Assembly (NCBI RefSeq): GCF_029931775.1 | Contig: NC_079328.1 | Span: 8,050,501 to 8,114,500 of the forward strand | DNA length: 64,000 nucleotides | Direction: 5' to 3' | Source: Euleptes europaea | Lineage: Eukaryota; Chordata; Lepidosauria; Squamata; Sphaerodactylidae | Notes under the pieces: model-generated | Databases searched by the model: none | What the model saw: the letters and a program-made list of their open reading frames with translations, nothing else | What the model was told of the DNA's origin: nothing | Program-made: the position numbers and the translations under genes | Shown here: positions 35,936 to 60,839 of the stretch, one piece after another | How positions within the stretch are numbered: position 1 is the first letter of the stretch | How the letters are laid out: every line of letters starts with the position of its first letter

Positions 35936-36896
35936 CTAAAGTATCAAGGTCTCACAAGGTCTGCATAAAGAATGACCTTTCTTGAACATGGCTCTGGTTT
36001 TCCTAGCGAGACTCCTCAATGTTCCAGCATTAGAAATGGTAACTTTTATACATAAATTGGATTCCATTCACAAACAGAACTTAAAATGACAAACCATAGA
36101 CCAATTCTGTACGCAAATTTACTCCTTAGAATATATTAGCATAGTCATGTCTTAAGAACATGGGCACAATTTAGACTGCAATTGTGCCTACTTACTCAGT
36201 TGTAAGCCACTCTAATGTACCTTGGGAGTCAGTGCCATTAAAATCAGGAGGATTTGCTTCTGAGTAAGCACCTGAAAGACAGGGCTGTTTATTTTGCTGT
36301 GCAATGCAGCATCCTTTTAGAAAAGGGTGAAAAGTCAACCCACAAGATGCAGAATGGGAAACAGCTATTTTGGATGACAGCTGGTGGGAAGACGTGCCAT
36401 ATTCTTAGAAACTCGCTTTGTAAGGGACTCAGCCATGCGTGGGCCAGAAATCTTAAAGAGAAAGCTGTCAGCTTTATCCTGTGCACAGCTGGAAATGCCT
36501 GGCTGCGCCTCTTCTCTGCTGACTGAGGTTTTGTTTCATGGAAAGCAGGCTCTAGCCCCAACTGTTCCTTCCAAGTTTATGCTTCAATCAAGCAGTTTGT
36601 CTTTAAGAGACTGTTTTGCTTCCGCTATAACACACCAACATGGTGACTTCAGGTGTTTTGAAAGAAGGGCATGGACATTTGTTTTCACAACATAGCCCAA
36701 TTGTGCAGACGCTCCAACCTTTCCAGAAGGTTGGCCCACCTTTAAATCCATCCCGCAGAGTGGAACCCTGAGCAGACCATGATAGTTTAAGCTAAGCTGA
36801 TGCAGGGTAGTGGTTACAAGGAGCTGTGAACCAATAAGTCTTTCCATCAACTCTTGCTTCAGTCATCACTGGGGGCCTTAGGCCAGACACAATAAC

Positions 36897-37012
36897 CTGC
36901 ATCCTACCATCCTGCTCAGCCAGTATGAAGCCTTCCTCCAGCCCAAGGGGCCCTCCTCTGACAGAAGAGGCTGAAGGCTTCAAACTTGGCTGAGCAGAGT
37001 GGCAGGATACAA
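36897..37012. mobile_element. Short foldback MITE
   Basis: ATCCTACCATCCTGCTCAGC on the left pairs with GCTGAGCAGAGTGGCAGGAT on the right with two mismatches, and GAAGCCTTC/GAAGGCTTC pair inside. It is about 115 bases long. Confidence 0.65.
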
Positions 37013-37035
37013 GCTAATATCTTACCCATACATGA

Positions 37036-37235
37036 ACACACATGAACCTGCCTTCTACTGAATCAGACCACTGGTCCATCAAGGTCCGCCTTGCCTACTC
37101 AGATGGGCAGTTCTCCAGGTTCTCAGGCAGAGGTCTTTTGCATCACCTGCTGCCTGGTTCTTCAACTGGAGGTGCCAGGGATTGAACCTGGGACTTCTGC
37201 ATGCAAAGCAGACGCTCTTCCACTGAGGCACACCT
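37036..37235 (-). repeat. tRNA-type SINE, antisense
   Basis: The complement of the 32517 family: GGGATTGAACCTGGGACTTC and TGCATGCAAAGCAGACGCTC near the right end. It is near full length. Confidence 0.75.
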
Positions 37236-37529
37236 CACTCTCAGTTTCAAGCACCTTCTCCAATCTGTAATCTGGGAGTCATAACGCAACACTGGACTCC
37301 CTTAAATAATCTTTGTGAGGATTATCAAGAAGATTTTTGAGAACTTAGAAAGTTCCAGTGAAGTCCAGTGAAGTTCCAGTGAAGAAAAGGTAGGTATAGG
37401 CAGGGAAAGGTTGCTGAAGGCAGCCAAAAATAAGCATCAGATGCCCATGTTGATTCTAGAACAGAAATGTCGAAGACGGGACATTGTGTGAAGGGCAGCT
37501 TCCTTCTGGTGTATTTGGGGCTTCTTGAA

Positions 37530-37692
37530 CATATGACACTGCCTTGCTCTTTCAAGATCCTGTAATCCGACTAGCAGCAGCACTCCAGGGTCTCAGGAAG
37601 AGGTCTTTCACCTCACCTGCTACCCGATCCTTTTAGCTGGAGTTGCCAAGGATTGAACCTGGTGATGCTCTGCCACTGAGCCACAACCTTAT
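37530..37692 (-). repeat. tRNA-type SINE, antisense, degraded
   Basis: CACTGCCTTGCTCTTTCAAG, GGGTCTCAGGAAGAGGTCTT and GGATTGAACCTGGTGATGCT resemble the copy at 37036, with more changes. Confidence 0.6.
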
Positions 37693-38619
37693 GGCTTTAT
37701 CTCTTTGTGGTACTGCAAAGCTGAGATGGACTTGCATGTCCAGTCATCCCAAAAAAGTGCAGTTCTGGCTCTGTTCAGTAAATGGTTGGGAAATTGCCTA
37801 GGAGCCCCAAATACACCACCTCGATCTCCCTTAAAAGAAAAGCAGAATATACGTATAAATCAATAACTAGTACTTCTGAATAAATACGTTTAAAGTTGTA
37901 TTCTAAGAATTTCACAGAAGGCAGACTTTTCCCATCCAGGTTCTGCAGGGATGGGAAAAGCTGCTGGAATTTCCCTTTTCATGCAACCCTGACAGCCTAT
38001 GCTTACTCAGAAATCAACCCCATTGATTTCAATTAGGCTTACTTCCAGATCAGTGAGATTTGAAATCCAGACTGCCGTGAACTTCTAAGCTTGACTACTC
38101 AGTATGTGGTTTCTTGCTCTTCAAGTCAGCCCAGACACCTTTTATTTGGGGCAGGGAAGGCTGACCATATTCCACTGGTTTTACAAAACCAGGTGCTTCT
38201 GAGCTCATTTCACCATGCTGGTGTTAATCTTTAAAGGCCGTGCGAAGCCACGTGCAAATTAAAAACTGGCCAGTAGGTGGTGGTGCCTTCATTCTGCTAA
38301 GGAAGGCTGATGGGTACTAAACTTTTGAGGTTGATTTTTGTTTACTTTATTTTATTTATTTGTTTAATTTATAACCCGCCCAAGACCAGGCTCAGGGTGG
38401 GGAATATCAAACATATCAATATTAACAATAAAAGTAATAATTCCAAAATTAAACAATAAAACCCAATTAAAAACCCTTAAAAACTCCAGATGGTGCTTAA
38501 TTTGGCCCAGTGCCTGGAAAAAGCAGTAGGTTGCCCCCCCCATAATGAGAGTAACATAGAACAAGGGGGGGGGGAATAGGGAGGCCAGCAGAGGATGATA
38601 CTGATGTGATGGGACCCCT

Positions 38620-39100
38620 CATTTACATAGATTCCAATGGAGTAAATGAAGACCAGGAGGTTGGGTTGAGCTTCATGGCTTTCTTTATTGGCCAAGGAAG
38701 AAACCGGGTGATCTCAGATGCAGACATGATGAGCTCTGCTATCTGGTCACACCGAGGGAGCGGCAGTGCAAGAGGTTATATACACAATTCACATTCCATT
38801 CAACATCAGATTTAGCTTGTCACTGGTACGTCCTAGTTTCTACCCCGCCTGTGTGACCATTGCTACAATAGACAATGGGACTCTATTGCTCCCTTACACG
38901 GAGACACGAAAGTATCAGAACGGGAGGAATAGGTGGGAAGGAGGCTGTTCCTCCTTATGTGAGAGGGAACATGCCTTTGGCATGTTTGTGTGTATGCCTG
39001 CTTGCTTGATGCTAAAGAGGGGGGTTGAGGTTTCTGACAAGCGGCTTCTTGGCTATGCGTGTAGCTTGGGTGTCTGAACGTGGTTACTCAATCACAACAA
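38620..39100 (-). mobile_element. LTR-like insertion (possible solo LTR)
   Basis: This stretch separates two parts of the LINE copy and contains a minus-strand AATAAA near 38685, as LTRs do. No internal coding part is seen beside it. Family and exact ends are not determined. Confidence 0.35.
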
Positions 39101-39684
39101 TACCCACAGCTGTCCTCAACTATAGGCCTGGAGGAAAAGCCCTGTCTTGCAGGCCCTGCGGAACTCTTTAAGGTCCGGCAGGGCCCTGAGGTCACCAGAC
39201 AGAGCAATCCACAAGGCCGGCGACAGGGCTGAAAAGGCCCTGGCTCTCGTTGAGGATAGCCGCACACCCTTAGGGCCAGGGACCACCACTAAGTTGTTAT
39301 CTGATTACCATAAAGATCTTCGGGGGGTATACCAGGAGAGGCGGTCCTGAAGATATGAGGGTCCTAGGCTGTGTAAGGCGTTAAAGGTCAAAACCAGCAC
39401 CTTGAACCTGATCCCATAGTCCAGCTGGAGCCTGTGCAGTTGATGGAGTACTGGCTTTACATGCTTTCAGGGCAAGGCCCCTGTAAGGAGTCTCGCTGCC
39501 GCATTCTGTACCAGCTGGAGCCGCTGGATCAGTCTCAAGGGCAGCCCTACGTAGAGCGAGTTACAGTAGTCTAGCCTAGAGGTGACCGCCGCATGGATCA
39601 CAGTGGCTAGGTCAGGGTGGGAGAGATAAGGCGCCAGCTGCCAGGCCTGGTGTAGATGGAAAAACTCTGTTTTGACCACGGCTG

Positions 39685-39968
39685 CAACCTGGGCCTCCAT
39701 AGATGGAGGCATCCAAGATCACACCCAGGCTCTTGGCAGTAGGTGCAGGTGTTAATGGCACACCGTCAAGAGCTGGGAGCTGGCATCCCACACCCAAGCC
39801 GCCCCGACCTAGCCACAGCTAGGTCTGCAACCTGGGCCTCCATAGATGGAGGCATCCAAGATCACACCCAGGCTCTTGACAGTAGGTGCAGGTGTTAACG
39901 GCACACCGTCAAGAGCTGGGAGCTGGCATCCCACACCCAAGCCGCCCCGACTTAGCCACGAGACCTCC
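39685..39968. repeat. Tandem duplication, 142-bp unit, two copies
   Basis: The unit beginning GCAACCTGGGCCTCC at 39685 recurs at 39827, nearly identical over its length. It duplicates part of the LINE coding region and arose after that insertion. Confidence 0.85.
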
Positions 39969-40799
39969 GTCTTCGTTGGATTCAGCTTCAGCTTTTGCAT
40001 TCATTTTGTGTTGTTATGGCATTTGTATCAGCAGATTATATTGACTGATGATCTTTACTTATAGAGACAGACTTGAGCATGGGAAAGTTAGCTGAAAATC
40101 TCCTAAATGGACAAAATAACCATAACATTACCTTGGTTATCAACCTCTTAGGAGCAGGGCCTGGCCTGTTCCTTTTGCAAAGTTTATACCAATGAAACTA
40201 TATGTAGAGATTACAGTAACAACAAAATTGGGATTCCTCAGGTTATTTGAGACCTGTTGCAGCGGAGCAGCTGCATTAGTCTGTAGCAGCAAAACCAACC
40301 AGAAGTCCAGTGGCACCATGAAGACAAAGAACATTTATTCCAACATGAACTTTTGTTAGTCAGAGCTCCCATCAGCAGATGATAACTTGGACCTGAGGCT
40401 GGGACACAGTAAAGGAGCTCAGAATTCTGCAAAGTTCATGCACAAACCCTCCTTGCCTATTTCCTACGATGGGTTTGCTCTCCTCTCCCAGAGCAGTCAA
40501 GAGATGCAAAGCCAGTTGATGGGATTCAAGCCTGCGCTCACAACCACCGTTCCTTCCAAGCAAGCCCCATTCTGTTCAATGTGAAATGCTCACAGGTAAG
40601 CATGCAAAAGCCCTGCAGCTTCCCAGCTCAGTCTGATGCATGTTTTGCACGGAGGCACAACTTTTAAGGTTGACGACGAAGAAACTGAAATGGTTCAAGA
40701 TTTTCTGTTCCTTGGCTCCATCATCAACCAAAAGGGGGACTGACTGTAGCCAAGAAATCAGGAGATTGAGTGAGTCTGGGAAGGGCAGCTACGAAGGAG

Positions 40800-41352
40800 G
40801 GTCGCCAACCTCCAGGTACTAGCTGGAGATCTCCCGCTATTACACTGGTTCCCAACCAGGGGTCCGTGGACCCCCAGGGGTCTGCGAGAACTAAATTAAG
40901 GTCCGCGAAAGAAAGTTATAAACCCATAATAAATTAATATTTTCAATTAAAAGTTCTCTATTATAAAAATATATGTTCAAATATTATTCTAAGTTTAATG
41001 TTTAACTAACAGTTATGATTAAAGTTTATTTTCAAATTCTCGGAATTTTTATTTTGAAAATAAAAACTCCAAGAATTTGAAAATAAACTTTAATCATAAC
41101 TGTCAGTTAAACATTAAACTTAGAATAATATTTGAACATATATTTTTATAATAGAGAACTTTTAATTGAAAATATTAATTTATTATGGGTTTATAACTTT
41201 GTTTCGCGGACTCCTGGTTGGGAACCAGAGCCCTGGAGGAAACGGGCGCTTTGGCCATTGGACTCCGTGGCATTGAAGTCCCGCCCCTCCCCAAACCCCG
41301 CCCTCCTCAGGCTCCGCCCCCTAAAACTTCCCGCCGGTTGCCAGGAGGGACT
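40800..41352 (-). repeat. GGTTGCCAACTCC-type repeat, antisense, split by hAT-like element
   Basis: The parts are 40800-40842 and 41231-41352. The second part (TTGAAGTCCCGCCCCTCCCC, CCCGCCGGTTGCCAGG) forms the left margin of the CpG island, so some island CpG content comes from a repeat. Confidence 0.7.
40843..41230. mobile_element. Palindromic hAT-like element (388 bp)
   Basis: The ends CTGGTTCCCAACCA and TGGTTGGGAACCAG are inverse copies, and the whole AT-rich interior folds back on itself about a centre near 41040-41055. It interrupts an antisense GTTGCCAACTCC-type SINE-like repeat, parts of which lie on both sides. Confidence 0.75.
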
Positions 41353-41608
41353 GGGCAACTCGATCCTTCCCGCCCGGCGAGGGGAGCCCCGCAAACCCGG
41401 CCCTGCGAGGCTGAGGAGGCCGGCCGCGTGGGCTGTACCATGGCGCCCGAGGGCCGGGGGGGGCGGTTATCAGGCGGGGACCGCTTCTCACGCACGACAG
41501 AAAGAGAAAGATGAGGGAAGGGGGTGACGTTCGGGGGAGACCTTCCGGCTCCAAGGGCAGCGGAGCCGCTTCGAAAACAAAACACAACAAGTTTTTTGTT
41601 TTGTTTAC

Positions 41609-41680
41609 CTCAATGGTATCTTCCCGACGGGCGGAGGCGGCCAGATTCGGCGTGTGTGGGGGAGAAATGGCGGGGGGCGT
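41609..41680 (-). other. ATPSCKMT: Candidate non-coding first exon of ATPSCKMT
   Basis: On the - strand a donor GAG|GTAAAC ends at 41609, just after the CRE/YY1 cluster. Joined to the acceptor at 34510 it leaves an in-frame TGA before MSKILS, so the exon would be untranslated. An alternative donor, TGG|GTGAGT, ends at 42286 and is also untranslated. The right-hand limit given is a guess. Confidence 0.35.
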
Positions 41681-41697
41681 GACGTCATATGACGTCG
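41680..41697. promoter_or_regulatory. CRE pair
   Basis: A full CRE, TGACGTCA (41680-41687), is followed by TGACGTCG (41690-41697). A YY1-like AAATGGCGG lies just to the left at about 41665. Together they suggest a second promoter core, perhaps that of ATPSCKMT on the - strand. Confidence 0.6.
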
Positions 41698-41963
41698 CGT
41701 CCCTTCTTCCGCCATCAAACTCAATGGCTGCCCTTGGCTTAGTGACTTTCCGTTGGCCTACCTTCCAGGGAAGTTGTGAGGATGCAACAGAGGAAAGGAG
41801 GGCCTGTGGGCTCCTTGGAAGCAAGGGGGGAGGATGTAGATGCCGGAGAGGGATCCCCGCTTTGAAACTTAAGGGTTTACATTTATTGCTACGGCCATTG
41901 GCCACATAATGGAATTGAAGGGGTTTTTTCCCCCACAAAGCGGTAGAGGGCGCAACTCCCATA

Positions 41964-42108
41964 AAGGCACTTTCACACAGCCCAAATAATACACTTTCAA
42001 TCCACTTTCAGTGCAACTTAACGATCGTTTGCAAGTGGATTTTGCTATTTCATGCAGTAAAATCCACCTTCAAAGAAGTGCATTATTTGGGCTGTGTGAA
42101 AGTGCCCT
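41964..42108. mobile_element. MITE (145 bp) inside the shared promoter
   Basis: Inverted ends read AAGGCACTTTCACACAGCCC on the left, with the reverse complement GGGCTGTGTGAAAGTGCCCT on the right (one mismatch near the tip). Pairing continues inward around AAATAATGCACTT and CCACTTT. There is no coding capacity. Autonomous partner and superfamily are not determined; hAT-like is possible. Confidence 0.75.
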
Positions 42109-42201
42109 TATAAGAGTGACTTGTGGAAGAGGCGTTATGACTGACTTCAAATTATTTGGGGTTTTTTTTTTAAGTATTGTAATTTCTCCCAATTGTTCAC
42201 G

Positions 42202-42212
42202 GCGCATGCGCA
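42202..42212. promoter_or_regulatory. NRF1-type site, distal
   Basis: GCGCATGCGCA is a second full NRF1 palindrome, 220 bases from the first. It lies between the CCT5 start region and the MITE at 41964-42108. Confidence 0.72.
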
Positions 42213-42357
42213 GTAAAACAGAAGCCTGGGTCTTATGGGACGGCGATGGTTTCTTTACGGTCTCTGATTTCCTCCTCCTACTCACCCACCCGCCGATGTT
42301 GCGCGCGCACAGAAAGGGAAACACTTGAGGGCGGGAGAGAGCGGCTTTCAATCTGAA

Positions 42358-42366
42358 ACCGGAAGT
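42358..42366 (+). promoter_or_regulatory. ETS/GABPA-type site
   Basis: ACCGGAAGT matches the ETS-family consensus used by GABPA and ELK factors in divergent promoters. Confidence 0.65.
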
Positions 42367-42421
42367 TCGGGTAGCGCGTCTCGGCGCTCCGCCCCCTTCC
42401 TCTCTACGGAAAAGTTCCAGA

Positions 42422-42431
42422 GCGCATGCGC
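42422..42431. promoter_or_regulatory. NRF1-type site, proximal
   Basis: GCGCATGCGC is a full NRF1 palindrome. NRF1 drives many housekeeping and mitochondrial genes, which fits both neighbours. Confidence 0.75.
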
Positions 42432-42473
42432 GCGCCGTCTTTCCTCGGACGCTTCCAGAAGAAAGGGTTGACG

Positions 42474-42483
42474 TCTCGCGAGA
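42474..42483. promoter_or_regulatory. TCTCGCGAGA (CGCG) element
   Basis: A perfect copy of the palindromic CGCG element, recognised by BANP (and reported for ZBTB33) in CpG-island promoters of essential genes, lies 140 bases before the CCT5 ATG. Confidence 0.8.
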
Positions 42484-42622
42484 AGACGCGCTGCCGAGGA
42501 AGGGGCCGGGAGGATCCACGCGGGACTCCGTCCATTCTTTCCGTTAGGCGGTGCGGCCGCGCTCGGCTTCTCCCTCCCTCCCTCAGGCGGCGTGAGGCGC
42601 TCCCGCTGCCCCTTTCGGCGCC

Positions 42623-58806
<16,184 letters not shown>

Positions 58807-58905
58807 CAGCATAAAACCCAGAAATGTGGCCACTGAGGCTGCCTCATCAGCCCGATGCTGGTACTTGCTCATAGGCGGCATTTGTTTCAGATTCTTAGTT
58901 AGATC

Positions 58906-58911
58906 AATAAA
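58906..58911 (+). terminator. CCT5: CCT5 polyadenylation signal
   Basis: AATAAA lies 100 bases after the stop codon, and a GT/T-rich stretch follows at about 58915-58950. This predicts a compact 3' UTR ending near 58930. No other AATAAA is as close to the stop. Confidence 0.75.
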
Positions 58912-59208
58912 TCACTTGTGGCTTTCAGAAGTATCACTGCATTTTTTAAGGTATAATGTATTTAAACGTGTAGTGTCTAGAGAAAGAGCTTAAATTATGT
59001 TGTTCACCTTCGTCATAGCTTTTCATTTGCTGTGTCTGGTCATCTCATGTTATTAGTACTAAAACGAATGTACACGATTTGTGATAACTGTCTCTTTCCT
59101 AATTTTTGCATCTCAGCTTAAAAACAAACATCGGTGCCTTGGGTTACTACAGAGGCTTTTGCAAGATTGGAATTAGGGAGGGCGGAGCTCAATATGGAAA
59201 TAAAACTT

Positions 59209-59371
59209 TGGCTTGGATCCAACTGAGTGTCTGTGGGAACAAGGATTTCCACCCATGAAGCAGAACTTCATAGCCTTCCCCTCTCCTGCAGGTGAAAAAG
59301 GCCAGGAGGCAAGAAAGTCACATTCAGCAGGTGGAAACTGTTCATTGACACACTCAGCTGGATCCAAGCCA
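59209..59371. mobile_element. 163-bp MITE downstream of CCT5
   Basis: The ends TGGCTTGGATCCAACTGAGT and the matching right end, ACTCAGCTGGATCCAAGCCA, are inverse copies with one mismatch. It has no coding capacity. A related end occurs near 25240. Confidence 0.75.
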
Positions 59372-59752
59372 TTGATCTGGAGAGAATGATGACTTGTGGA
59401 TAAGAGGTTGGAGGATCATCAGTATGCTGATACTCAGATTTATATTCACACCTGACTCTGATTCCTTGCAATCTTGATGTTTGCTTAGTGCCTGGGTGTT
59501 TTCTGATCAACTAAGTCTATGAAAGGGATGGTGTTAAACTGGCCTCACAACAATGAGGAGTTCTGCCGTTGTGTATAGACTTGGCCGGTTCAGTTTATTC
59601 ATGTTTGCTCTCTGGAGGGCAGCTCATGGAACCACTCAAGCATCTGGAATTGGGGCTCTGTCAGTGGCCAAGGAAACGTCTCATAAACTCTTGTGAGAAG
59701 GTAGAGACCCTGTCATATTTGAATCTAATCATTCATTCTTCGCTAATTGACA

Positions 59753-60030
59753 GAGCCAGCATGGTGTAGTGGTTAAGAGCGGTGGACTCTGATCTGGAGA
59801 ATCAGGTTTGATTCCCCGCTCATCCACATGAGCGGTGGATGCTAATTGGTGAACCGGGTTGGTTTCCCCACTCTTACATATGAAGCCAGCCAGCCGACCT
59901 TGGGCTAGTCACACTCAGCCCCACCTACCTCACAGGGTGTCTGTTGTGGGGAGGGGAAGGGAAGGAAATTGTAAGCCGGTTTGATTCTTAAGTGGTAGAG
60001 AAAGTCTGCATATAAAAACCAGCTCTTCTA
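59753..60030 (+). repeat. tRNA-derived SINE
   Basis: It starts GAGCCAGCATGGTGTAGTGG and ends in AAAACCAGCTCTTCT. It is near full length and well preserved. Confidence 0.85.
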
Positions 60031-60571
60031 CATTACGTATGGACATTGTAATGGCTGCCTCTGCCATCAAAGGCCGTGTGTACTGAAAACGGGTAGAGGC
60101 CATAGCTCAGTCATAGAGTGTACACTTTGTAAGTATTCTTAGCAGTTCTACTTTAAGGGGCTTGGGTAGGAGAGGTAGAAATAGCTGTTGGGGATCGCTG
60201 AGGACGCTTATTGCCCCATATAACAGGCCCATCTGGAAAAATGTAAAATGAGAGTGAACCCATATGCACTGCACATAAGCTCCCTGGAAAAGAGGATTGG
60301 AGAAAATGTGATAGCACTGCAGGAGATTTTATGGAGATGATGATGCAGATATTATATGTTTCTCTGTGCACATGCCTGAATTGGCCAACATTTGTTGATA
60401 GTTTCCCTAGGTCATTTCTGTACTTGCCCTCATATTAGACTTTTGAGGCACATCGCTTTCTGCTTTACAAATGGGAAAATAAACTGGCTGGGGGGACTGA
60501 CCAGGAGTTTCACTCTGACTACCAATAAGGACAAAAAGGTCAGTGAGGATTTCAAAAACTTTATGCCTGGC

Positions 60572-60828
60572 TATTGTCGAAGGCTTTCACGGTCAGATTT
60601 CATTGGTTCTTGTAGGTTATCCGGGCTGTGTAACCGTGGTCTTGGAATTTTCTTTCCTGACGTTTCGCCAGCAACTGTGGCAGGCATCTTCAGAGTAGTA
60701 ACACTGAAGGACAGTCTGTCCTTCAGTGTTACTACTCTGAAGATGCCTGCCACAGTTGCTGGCGAAACGTCAGGAAAGAAAATTCCAAGACCACGGTTAC
60801 ACAGCCCGGATAACCTACAAGAACCAAT
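60572..60828. mobile_element. Perfect 113-bp inverted repeat, probable Penelope-like remnant
   Basis: Bases 60602-60714 and 60716-60828 are exact inverse copies around one base at 60715. The unit begins TATTGTCGAAGGCTTTCACG at 60572. The 11-base sequence TTATGCCTGGC stands on both sides (60561-60571 and 60829-60839), a long target duplication. The sequence matches, from memory, the terminal region of vertebrate Penelope-like elements. Each arm holds a hammerhead-like core: CTGAAGA, a hairpin, then GAAACGTC (60737-60771 on +, mirrored at 60659-60693 on -). Confidence 0.7.
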
Positions 60829-60839
60829 TTATGCCTGGC

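Larger units (their letters stand above)
35940..38340. other. ATPSCKMT intron 1, mostly unassigned between SINEs
   Basis: Besides the SINEs and the foldback listed, pieces near 36180-36270 and 38000-38060 share a CTTACTTC or GCTTCTGAGTAAGC motif common in reptile repeats. 36280-36890 has no recognised content. Confidence 0.35.
38345..40005 (-). mobile_element. CR1/L2-clade LINE, antisense, interrupted
   Basis: The same family as 21180-22320: on the - strand it encodes KLNPTKTEVSWLSRGGLGVG and LGVILDAS, with the 3' UTR and TTTATTTATTTG-type tail at 38345-38400. A foreign LTR-like stretch lies at about 38620-39100. A 142-bp tandem duplication lies at 39685-39968. Confidence 0.8.

Noticed and set aside
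41605-41715. Minus-strand frame starting MAEEG as ATPSCKMT exon 1
   Set aside because: The donor at 41609 leaves two bases of a codon while exon 2 needs one, so the frame does not join. It is kept only as a possible upstream frame.
41321-41962. Long minus-strand open frame (213 codons) in the CpG island
   Set aside because: GC-rich sequence gives long frames by chance. It has no domain, its proline/arginine-rich content is typical of such shadows, and it runs through the promoter sites.
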